Positions 45,489 through 55,280 of a stretch of 64,000 nucleotides of DNA are shown piece after piece. Origin of the DNA: Auricularia sp. M13 (taxonomy: Eukaryota; Basidiomycota; Agaricomycetes; Auriculariales; Auriculariaceae); NCBI GenBank assembly GCA_037042915.1, contig CM073201.1:2418001-2482000 (forward strand), written 5' to 3'. A model generated the notes under the pieces. The model ran no database searches. It worked only from the letters and a program-made list of their open reading frames with translations, and was not told the origin of the DNA. Position numbers and translations under genes: made by a program. How positions within the stretch are numbered: the first letter of the stretch is position 1; each line of letters opens with the position of its first letter.

Positions 45489-48390
45489 ATGGTCGCCGTA
45501 GAGTCAGAGGTCGTCTTCAATAAACAGGGTGCGTCCACCGCCTGCCATGACGCGCCGCTCAGCCCGACGGACACGCGCAGAACCCCACTACATGCGCAAT
45601 GGCCAGTACCGCGCGAAAATCAACACCGCCGCGCCGTACGACCTGCGCAAGCTGCTCGTCGCGCTCGGCTCGCGCGATGACGCGGCGTACATCGGGCAGA
45701 CGTGCGTCAAGACGCAGCTGGCGACGTGGGACAGGATCCAGCGGGAGACGCGCGAGGCGGACGTCGGCCTCGGCACGCCGCTTGGCGTCGACTTGGACGC
45801 CGTTGGCGAGCTGAAAGGCCGCCAATGTCGATGTGCGCGCCGCGGTGGACGCCATCGTCGCAGCGACGAGGCCGGAGAAGGCGCTCTGGACGTGGGAGCG
45901 GCTGCCGTATGCCGTGAGGCAGGCTGGCCTGGCTGCTGCTGCCGTCGACGACGAGGATGGGCGGCCGAAGAAGAAGACGCGCGCGCAGGACGGCGAGAAG
46001 TTTGTCGCGGACGTCGACGAGTGGTACGTCCGGAGCGTTGGCGCCCGTGTCGTGCTTCGCGGCTTCTCCGCGCAGTTTCTGTTGATCATGATTGAACCCG
46101 TTTCTCAGGATCCTGCGCAACGAATCGTACCTGCGTCTCCTCTCGCGCGGCCAAACTGAAGCCCGATGCAAAACCGTGGACGTATGGATTACTCGCCTTG
46201 GAAGATATCCCGCTCGTCGTACAGAGTCACCAGCCCGTTACCAATGAAGCGGGCATGTTGCCTTCTGCCGTCAAAATTACTCGCGCCCCTCTGGCCGCTG
46301 TGCCAGGATATTCTGTCCTAGGCCAAAAGCGTGCGGATGCCGTCTACGTTCAGCCCAGTGCCCAAGCATTCCAGGCACGCTGGCAGGAGATGACGGGCGG
46401 TCTCCTTGACGGGCTCGACTGGAATAACGTATGCGTCGCGGGTGGCCTCGTGCTTGGTGCGTCAATCTTTCCCATACCCGTTTATAACTGTTGCTGAACA
46501 ATGTCGCCGTAGGAACGATCCTGACGCCAGATGTCCCCGAAGCGAACAAGCCCGCCGAATGGAAGTCGTCCGACATCGATCTCTACATCTACGGGCTCGC
46601 CGTGGACGCCGCGAACGCCAAGGTGGAGCACATCGCGGAGACGTACAAGAAGAACCTGCCCGCGGACGCGCCGTTCCTCGTGGTGCGCAACTCGCAGACG
46701 GTCACGCTCTACAGCGCGTACCCGACGCGGCGCGTGCAGATCGTGCTCAAGCTTGTGAGCAGCCCAAGAGAGGTGCTGCTCAACTTCGATCTCGATGTTG
46801 TCGCAGCTGCGTATGACGGCAAGAATGTCTGGATGCTGCCGCGCTTTGTGCGCGCGCTTGAGAGTGCGTTTCTCGAGCTCCTCCTCGGACCCTGGTGTGG
46901 AAGGGGGAGGCTGACACTGTGTTTTGCCTTTGGTAGCTGGGAGCAACATATTCACGATGGACCTCATCAACGGCCATTATCTGGGTGACCGCAAAGCCAC
47001 GCGGGATAAACGGTCGGTCCTTTTTCCTCCTGTTCCTCTCAGAACTGACCAAATGGCAGTGTCTTCAAATATGCAAACAAGGGCTACGCCCTACGCATCC
47101 TGCCCTCGTACATCGCCGCGCTCTCGACGTATAACACGCGCGCGAAAATCGAGGCGCAGTCGCGCGGCGACCGGCTCTTCGCGGACCTGAGGCTCGACAC
47201 CCGCGCGAGCGAGTCGCGCGCATGGACGCAGGCGGTGATCAAGCAGTACCTGAGCGTGGGCCAGGCGGACGCCGGCGTGCCGTTCTACTGGCCGAAGCGC
47301 TACCCGCGCGTGGAGAGCGACCGCCCGGTGTTCTCTCATGCCATGCTCGAGGGGTACGGCCAGACGACCGCCGAGCCGCTCGGACGGAGCTGTTTGACGG
47401 GCTTTGCGCTGCTCATGAGGCATGTGGCGCTTTGGGAGGAGGAGGTCGCTGGGCGGATTAAGTGCGTTCGTTATCCTGCTGCGCGTCTGGGTGGGCGTGT
47501 TCTGAGGTTGATCGCGATCGTGGAACAGGATCTATGAGGACCTCTATGCGACGGATACTTACGGCGAAGGGCCCATGCACGAAGTCGCCTACGACGACTC
47601 GCCAGCGTGAGTTTGGCCCTTTCTTGCGTACGGTCTTTTCCTTGCTGACTTTGCTTGCCATAGCTACACTTGGGACGAGAACTTCTCGATCAAGGAGTTC
47701 AAGCGCGCCCTGGACGAGTTCAACAAGCGCGAGAAGGTCGCGGCGAACGCTCGGCTCAACGATGGGTGGTACCGCCCACGAACGCGCCGGACATCCCGGC
47801 GGCACGCGTCACATACGGAGACTCGGTGTCCGCGGCGAAGGACATCGTCATCCCGCTCCACGCGCCACGCAATTTCGTGGCGTTCGCCAACGCCGCGATT
47901 CTCGAGGGACTGAAGCGCGCCGATGCCCGTCTCGCGCGCAAGGAGGGCCCCCTCGCTGAGATGGCCGCGAGCGCGGATGGGGAAGAGGATGAGGATGGGT
48001 ACGACGAGAATATCCACGTGCTGTGGCGCCTGGACAGCGTGCTCAACTGGCAGATGCTGGACCGCGGTATTGACGAGTGCGTCCTAAGCACTGGCCTTCT
48101 TCCTCTTCTTCCTCGTTAATTTTTAATGCAGAGTCCGCGAGGTGCTGTGGGCATTCCACCGCGCGAACGAGCGCAGCCACATGACGGAGTCGGACCACAA
48201 CGTCGACATCCTGAAGACGACCATCTCGCGGCGTGCGATCCGCACGTGCGTCGAGGAGGAGATGGATGCGTTCGTGCGATGGGTTGGACGCGCGCCATAT
48301 GAGGTCAACCCCAAGCTGAATGCCGTGTGGAAGTTGGAGGATGAGGGAGGATGGGAGGAGCAGGATGAGGATGAGGACGATGACTTCTGA
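45489..48390 (+). CDS. Conserved fungal protein with a nucleotidyltransferase-like segment
   Basis: Nine exons: 45489-45528, 45581-46023, 46109-46456, 46513-46863, 46937-47012, 47060-47461, 47529-47606, 47664-48076, 48132-48390. I know this family only as uncharacterised fungal proteins. Segments in order: HYMRNGQYRAKINTAAPYDL, LLALEDIPLVVQSHQPVTNE, NNVCVAGGLVLGTILTPDV, KSSDIDLYIYGL, YPTRRVQIVLKLVSSPREVL, NFDLDVVAAAYDGKNVWMLP, then KYANKGYALRILPSYIA and a C-terminal acidic tail ending EDEDDDF. The AGGLVLG ... SSDIDLYIYG spacing resembles the G-S/DxD core of the polymerase-beta nucleotidyltransferase fold; this is inference. Three one-base frame changes are needed: extra base near 45817, extra base near 46149, and one missing in GGG at 47764-47766. 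Function unknown. Confidence 0.7.
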
Positions 48391-48531
48391 ATGATCTTGG
48401 TAGCGTCAGTGTCCTGAGATTCAGACTGAAATTCTGAGAGTGTGGCCTCTCCTCGCAGTTGCAGTCTAATAGCAGGAGGCAGTGATAATGATACATCCGT
48501 GATACGTACTACAGTACTTTTGGCGCGTCGC

Positions 48532-49604
48532 TCAGAGGAAGCGCCGCTTTTTCGATGTGCGCGAGTAGTGCGAGAGGACCCACTCGCGGTCGGCCTCCGC
48601 CTGCTCCAGAGTCCCAAGACGTATTTCGTACGCTGCATCCAACGCATCAGAAAGTGGACGTGTGAATGCAGGAGGACAACTCACGCTTCATTTCGAACCG
48701 CGGGCCGACTTCAGCCAGCTGGACGTCCTTGTGGGACGTCTGGACGAAGACATGGTGTCTGAAGCTGATAAAGTCGCCCTCGTTCGCAAACGTCATGACG
48801 CGCTTCGAGTCCTCCTTGGGCACGGGGAAGCAGTATTTGAGGATGTCGCGGACGCGTGCGCCGAGCGCGGAGGTGAAGTCGTTGAAGATGAGGTGCGGGT
48901 ATGCCTCGGAGACGGTGCCGCGCGCGGAGGACGGAGGTCGTGCCGCAGCGCGACGTTGTGCAGGGTGAAGTAGATGGTGGGCCCGTGCGGGAAGTGCGAG
49001 AGGATGAGGGCGTCGGGGATGCCGCGGTGCTCGTGCAGCACGATGAGGTCCGTGATCTCGTTTGCGCGGCAGGCGGCGGCGAGCTCCTTGACGACGTAGT
49101 TGCCGCGGTTGAGGCGCGTGGAGTTCGGGAAGACCAGCCGCATTTCCTGTGAGCGCGCGAGTTCAGTCGATATCCTGCGCGTGCGAGTGCGGACATGCCT
49201 TTGCGAATTGCAACAGCTTGCTGGACGGGTCTCTCGAGGTCGTTATGAGGATTTTGGGGTCCCGTTCGCCTGCACGAGCGTATTCGTCGTCCACATGAGT
49301 CGTCGGCGCTGTGTCGAGCGGTCAGCAGCAGTTTTTCAGCGAGTCGACAATGCGGACCTTGTTGGCTCTCGTCAAAGGCGAGATCGCGTGCAAGGGCCTG
49401 GGCATCTTTGCGCAGCTCTGTGGGTAGCTGCTTGCCCTCTGCTAACGCTGCTTTCAACCGCTGCTTGCGGTCGAATGTCGCGCGCTCCTGGGCTTCGAGC
49501 GACTTGTGGTAAATGTATTCGCGCCGTTCGCGAGCTTGTCGTCGTAACTGTCACTTTTGTCAGCCGCTGAGTATGAAGAGCGTGTTTGAGTACGAGCGTA
49601 CCAT
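48532..49604 (-). CDS. IMP4: U3 snoRNP protein Imp4 (Brix domain)
   Basis: Component of the small-subunit processome that helps U3 snoRNA pair with pre-rRNA. The first coding exon is only the ATG (49604-49602); exons 49547-49358, 49308-49199, 49146-48685 and 48632-48532 follow. The protein starts [20 protein letters not shown] and continues [98 protein letters not shown] and [20 protein letters not shown]. It ends [11 protein letters not shown]. These are the Brix/Imp4 signatures. The intron after LLQFAK has a GC donor (AAAG|GCATGT at 49198-49197); the join FAK|EMRLVF is the conserved family sequence. One base seems missing near 48926, just after RHDLRPP. Confidence 0.95.
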
Positions 49605-49707
49605 TGTGGGCCACAAAGCAGAGCGGTGGCTGAAGTCAAAAGAGACAAGTCGCGCCGCAATCTCCGACCGACCGCGTCTTGTCCTCACCCTCTCACTCTC
49701 CGCAGAC
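49605..49707. promoter_or_regulatory. Short bidirectional promoter between IMP4 and the MYND gene
   Basis: Only 103 bp separate the divergent start codons. On the plus strand it is C/T-rich near the MYND start. No TATA box was evident. The two genes must share or overlap core promoter elements. Confidence 0.55.
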
Positions 49708-50716
49708 ATGGACTTTTGCGCCCGCGAGGGGTGCTCCAAGCGTGGAACAAAACGCTGCTCGGCCTGCAAGCACACCTTGTACTGGTCAGTGGCACTCCCC
49801 CATCCCCATCCTCATCACCTCACGCGGCGCTGACTCCCCATTGCAGCAGCGAAGCGTGCCAAAGGAGCGCCTGGGCGGCGCACAAGAAGGGATGCAAGAT
49901 CCAGGCGACGCTCAACAAGATCAACGACCAGCACGCCGCGCGCCCGCCGCCGACGCCGAGGACGACACACTGCACAGGCTGCAACGTGCGGTACACCGAG
50001 GACTATCCCGCGGACCAGACCTGCCCCGACTGCGGCTACACGACGTGCGAGTCGTGCGCGTGCCACGACGACCGAGGCACGTACAGTATCCGCAGCGTGT
50101 GGCACATGAGGCGGAATGCTAACGATCGATGCTTGACGGCTGCATTCATCCAGGTTCCTGCTACTGCCAGAGCAGCAACTTCGGGTACAGGTACTGCGAG
50201 CGCGGTGCGTGTGCGGTGGCCCCGCATCGATAAGCGATGCTCAGCTTGCTTCTCGTTCTCATGCTGTCTTCTCGCATGCGTTGTGAAGAACCGAAGCCGT
50301 ACCACATCAGCTCGCACACGGGTGAGGATTCGAAGGACGCCTCAGCTGATTACCCATGGCTAACGCGGCGGAACCGCCAGGGAAACTGTACAGCGGCGAC
50401 TACCATCCTGACAAGAACGCCACCGAGTTCGGTCCAGACGTCCGTCCCGACCTCTACGAGGCCGCCCCGCGCAAGTGCAGGAGCTGCGGCGAGGTCAGGC
50501 TCTGCATCAAGGCCTCTTCGGCGCAATGGTACCGGCAGGAGTATAACAGGTGCGTATATTGGTGAAACTCGCTTGAACGCCTATTGATGCACCCGTCGGG
50601 CCTGCAGGGAGGTCGATCGACTGTTCCCTCCGAATAACCCGTTGAACATGTTGGCTGCGATGGGTGGGCTGGGCGGTTTGGGTGGCTTGGGTGGTCTGGG
50701 TGGGTTTGGCAGGTAG
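49708..50716 (+). CDS. MYND-type zinc-finger protein, copy 1
   Basis: Exons: 49708-49784, 49847-50076, 50154-50204, 50289-50321, 50381-50549, 50608-50716. The MYND finger is split by intron 1: CAREGCSKRGTKRCSACKHT and LYC|SEACQRSAWAAHKKGC. A second Cys-rich module follows (CTGCNVRY ... CPDCGYTTCESCACH), then SCYCQSSNFGYRYCER, PKPYHISSHTG, DYHPDKNATEFGPDVRPDLY and CRSCGEVRLCIKASSAQWY. It ends in a Leu-Gly-Gly repeat (MGGLGGLGGLGGLGGFGR). Intron 2 has a GC donor (CGAG|GCACGT at 50077); the tandem paralogue has GT there and the same phase. MYND fingers usually bind proline-rich peptides; the rest of this architecture is not one I can name. Role unknown. Confidence 0.8.
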
Positions 50717-50954
50717 GCTTTGTTGTGCAGGGATGTGTTTTCGCGTATAAACAGTTGGTTGCGATTGTACAATGATATACGTTTCCAGTAGCGAACCAAC
50801 CAATTATCGACGCGAATAAAACGAAAGCGGTGGCAGTTGTCGGTGGTGGCGGAAGTCGAAAGCGCGTTCAATTGAGCGCGCGTTGGCAATCTCCGACGCC
50901 ACCCAGTCTTTTTTCACCACAAACCATTACCTTTTCCTCAACGCCGCGCAACCC

Positions 50955-51916
50955 ATGGTCACCTGCTTCCGCGAAGGCTGCTCGAAGCGCGGCGCGAAAC
51001 GCTGCTCGGGCTGCATGCAAGCCGTCTACTGGCGAGTTCCTTCTCTCCCCGGGGCCCGGCGAGAAAATCTGCTTCACGCGCTCACAACCGCGCCGACAGT
51101 GCGAGATCCTGCCAGAAAGCATGCTGGCCCACGCATAAACACCAATGCAACTACCGGTCGCGGAAAGACGCGGACGAGCAAGACGCGGACGAGACGGACG
51201 AGCAGGAGCCGCCGGCGAAGCCCAGCGGGACGGAGTGCACGGCGTGCGGCGTGCGCTATAGCGTGTGGAACCCCCGCGACCAGATTTGCCGCGATTGCGG
51301 GTATAATACGTGTTATGAGTGCGCGTGCCACAGGCAGAAGGGTGCGTACGGACTCCTGCGGGGGCGCCGGGCTGTTGACTGACTTGTGCCTTGTGCGAGC
51401 AGGCTCTTGTTATTGCGAGGAGAGTAACTTTGGGTGGAGGTATTGCGAGAGAGGTGAGTGTGCTTCTGCTCAAGGCGCAGTCTCTTACTGTTACTTCCAC
51501 TGTGCAGAACCGCGCCCGTACCACTTGAGCTCGCGCACCGGTTAGCACTTACCACCTCTCCCATTTGCTTCCTAAAAACGTTTTTAGGGAAGGCATACGA
51601 CGGCGACTACCACCCCGGGGTGGAGGACACGAAATACGGGCCAGAGGTCCGTCCTGACCTGTACGAGGATCTGCCCCGCAGGTGCACCGGCTGCGGCCAG
51701 TGGCGGCTCTGCCTGAAGAAGGGCTCGGCGCAGTGGTACAAGGACACATATCACATCGAGACGACTGAGGATCGCGAGAAGCGGCAGCCTGCGGTCGAGT
51801 CGTTTCTGCATGTGATGCAGGATTTCCAAAAGAGGGCCGAGGCCGCCGAACGTGAACGCGAACGCGCTGCCAATGCAGCTGATGAGCCGCCTTCTGGCGG
51901 ATGCATTATTATTTAG
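50955..51916 (+). CDS. MYND-type zinc-finger protein, copy 2
   Basis: Tandem paralogue of 49708-50716. Exons: 50955-51031, 51100-51341, 51403-51453, 51508-51540, 51588-51916. MYND: CFREGCSKRGAKRCSGCMQA and VYC|ARSCQKACWPTHKHQC. Here intron 1 has a GC donor (TACTG|GCGAGT at 51032), while copy 1 has GT. The second Cys-rich module is CTACGVRY ... CRDCGYNTCYECACH, followed by SCYCEESNFGWRYCER, PRPYHLSSRTG, DYHPGVEDTKYGPEVRPDLY and CTGCGQWRLCLKKGSAQWYK. In place of the Gly repeat it has a helical charged tail (QDFQKRAEAAERERERAA) ending PPSGGCIII. The acidic linker after the MYND finger (DADEQDADETDEQE) is specific to this copy. All reading frames join cleanly. Confidence 0.82.
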
Positions 51917-52225
51917 ATGGACAAACGGGAGACATGCTATTCCATAGTTTTCTTGCTTTCGTGTTGGACGCGATACTGGGCCAGCGAGGCCCTTCGGTAT
52001 ATAGGCTTTCCTGTACTTATTGCATGTTTATTTCTTGTATGCTCTGCCTCGATATGCAATGCTACCTGCGAAAACTCTGTTCATCGGCCACGAACAACGT
52101 CGGGGTTTGAAACCTGCGTCATATCCCGTGATCGTGTCACCTCCGCTCGTCTCGACCGCCCAGCGACAGGAGCACTCCGTTGTTCGCTTGGAGCGCTCCG
52201 TTGTTCGCTTGGAGCGCATGAAACG

Positions 52226-55062
52226 ATGCTACGCGTTCCAGTCATCGGCCGTCCCGTCGGCGCTCCGGCAGGGCGCAAGCGCGAGCCGTTCTCGCCGCAG
52301 GACGACATGCTCATAGTCGAGTTCCTCGCGACCGAGAACCCGAGCGGCGAGAACCGCAAGGGAAACGAGCTCTGGAAGCGCCTCGAGAAGAACGTGCGTT
52401 GGCCCTGGCCGTGGTCTGACTTTGTGGCAGGGTGCTCACGTCTGCAGGCGAGCAAGCAGTGGCCGCGGGGCCCCGCGCATACCGCCCAGTCGTGGCGGAA
52501 CCGATACGTGCACGACTCCAACACGTTTGACGCCCGCGTCGCAAAATATATCCAGAACGCGCGCGCGAAACGCAAAGCCGAACGCGCGCTGGAAGCAGCC
52601 GAGGGCCACAGCGCGAAGCGACGCAAACTGGACGGCGAGCAGCAACAGCAACAACACCAACAGGACGGAAATGGTGCTATGCAGACTCAAGAACGCGTAA
52701 ATGGCGTCGAAGCGACGGTAGCCGCCCCTGAACCTGCTGCAACAGTCGCCAACGGCGACGCCAGGTTCGTTCATCCACCGTACAATGTTTATCATACTTA
52801 TTCTCTTCCCAGCATCGCTGTAGCTCATGCTCCATCACCGCCTGTATCAGTATCAGGAGCACCTGTGGCCAGAGACCGCCAGTCACGTCGACGACCGTCT
52901 CCTGAACCTGAGCCCGCTCCGGCCCCTGCACCCAAAGCGGCACCACTGCCATCGCGACCATCTCTTACGGCCTTCCGTGGGGCGCGCAAGAGCGTTACGG
53001 ACCTGCCTGCCATGGCGGTTGCTTCAGCATCGAGTCGTCTGCGAATTCTACAGGTAGCAGGTCATCCGGACGTTCAGCGACATCGGGCAAGAAACCAAGT
53101 TCAATTCAGTCGGGTGATGCTTCCGCTGAGGAGTCGAGCGTGGATGAATCACGTCAGGGTGCACGGGCTGGCTCGCCATCCGCGAGCATCCATTCCCAAG
53201 GCTCCGACTTTTCGCAGCACGAGACCATGCCTGGAGCTTTCAACACACGTAGATCGCACTCGCCTCCTCGCTCTCAACCTCTTTATCCCAAATTATCCCC
53301 CGAATCTGACGCTGCACCTTCTGCAAACGAGTCTTATTCGCGCCAGAACTCTCCGGAACGTCGACCTCGCCGGGACACGGCTACGGAACTATCAGACCAT
53401 CGTTCCTCCAAATCTTCGCTCACTGGGAGGCTGCCGGAAGCTGGAAGGGCTTGACGACCTTCAAAGGCGTCCGTTGCGCCCCGAAAGCGAATGGCTCCCA
53501 TGCTGCGCGAAAGAATGCGCAAGTTTACGACGATGATACCGAGGAAGACGAACCACCTGCAGCGCCCCGGAAGACTACCTCCGCCCGCGTTCTGGTTTCC
53601 AAAGACCCATTCAGCAATAGGCGCACCCGCGTCGACAGCAGCGCAGGTCCAGCGCCGTCATCCTCGTCCGGCCCGGGGGACAAAGGTGAAGCTGGCCAGG
53701 ATGATGACGATGACGGCGACGGCGACGACGACGATATGGACTACCCTGTCGGTCCGTCCGCGAACAAGGGCAAAGGTCGCGCCGTAGATAACGCCATCAC
53801 AACGGACGTTCAACACGAGGCGAGCGCAGGCAACGTGGCTGACGCCGTTGCCGCGCCAATGAAATCGCAGCCCATCGTGACGGCGGAGTCCTCGCCCGCC
53901 TCTTCTGCACCCCAGAGCTCGCCGATAGAGCGCCGGCTTGCCCGCTCATCCTCCTCGGCAGGTCTCCAACCCGCGCCCGAGCGCAAGTCCTCAAAAGCAC
54001 AGCTGCCTCCCCTGCGCCAGCGGCCGAGTTTCTCCAAGCCGCGCGACGCGCCTTCTCCCTTCGCGTCACCGAACTCGTCGCCCAACGGTCTGTTCGTGCG
54101 TCGCTCGGAGGCGCGCGATCTCATGCGACCCGGCCCTGAGCGCGCGACCAAGTCCTCGCCGGTGAAGCCGGCGTACTCGCTGAACGCCGTGCCTTCCCTC
54201 CCTGGCAAGCGACGCCGCTCGGAGCGGAGACGACGGTGGAGGACGACACGCCCACGACGAACGGGCGGACCATGAAGCAGGCGCGCGAGTTCGTCGTGCC
54301 GCAGTTGCCCGCGTCCATCTCCATGCCCTTGCCGACGAAGGCGCACAAGGACGATCAGAAGCACAGGCGGCGGCAGACGTTCGGCGGCTTCCCCGCGCTG
54401 GACGCCATCCCGGACGCCGGCGCGCTCCTGCGGTCGCGCGAGCGCGAGCGGCGGCGCTCGGTCCGGCTCAGCTCCGCCAGCATGAGCCCGCACCCGCCCG
54501 AGCGCGAATCGGACGAGAAGGAGCGCGCGCTGCGCGCATGAGCGATAATCACGGCTTCGCGCCCGCCATCGTGCGCGGCGTGCTCGCCGGCGTGGGCGAC
54601 GACCTCGCCGCGGCGGACGCCGTGCTCGCGCGCATGCGGCGCGAGGCGGAGCGCGAGGCCGTCCGTGCGCTGAACGATATCGTCGGCGAGGAGTTTGAGG
54701 TCGAGACGTCGCCTGCGCCCGTGGACCTGTCGCATGTGCCCGAGGTCGACTTCAGCAGTATCGAGGGTACTGGGCATCGGCGCAGGACGACGGGCAGGTG
54801 GGCGGCGACTGTTGAGCAGGAGCAGGAACAGGAGCTCGAGGAGGAGGATGATGCGATGGAAGAGGACGAAGTGCAGGAGGAAGAGGAAGAGGACGAGGAC
54901 GAGGACGAGGAGGATGTCCGACGCAAGCGGTTCGCGCGGGAGCCTTGGACGGCGGAAGAAGACAGAATCGTCCTCACGGGGTCGCCCTATAAAGCACTCA
55001 CGGCCATCGAGGCTCGGCGAGGCGTGGGGGCTGTTGCGTTGAGACTCGCTCAGTTGTTGTGA
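52226..55062 (+). CDS. Candidate Rap1-type telomere protein (Myb domain)
   Basis: ATG 52226. The N-terminal region holds a Rap1-style Myb domain: KREPFSPQDDMLIVEFLATE, GNELWKRLEKN, an intron (52394-52447), then HTAQSWRNRYVHDSNTFDAR and VAKYIQNARAKRKAER. A second intron starts in the codon after NGDA. The long middle is disordered (Ser/Pro/Asp-rich). The C-terminus has an acidic run and RFAREPWTAEEDRIVLTGSP with AVALRLAQLL, stop at 55060-55062. To keep one protein, four one-base losses must be assumed, near 53017, 53400, 54225 and 54538; each time good coding text resumes in the next frame. The number is high, so either this copy is decaying or the sequence has errors. HT..SW..RY is the hallmark of the Rap1 Myb domain; other Myb/SANT proteins are the alternative. 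Confidence 0.6.
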
Positions 55063-55280
55063 AAGTTGCTATCGCGTTCTTCTGCCGCTTCCTCGCTCTC
55101 GTTTCGCACCTGTCGGCATTCATATGCATATCTGTCTCGCTAACTGTATTTAGGGTATCGAGGTCTGCTTATCCACTGTGAAGGTGCTCTCGCGTCTGAT
55201 AGGTTTATTACGAATGAATTTGCTGGTGTCCGTCTATAAATACAATGTAACGAAAGCGTATGATACAGAATGTCTTCTTT

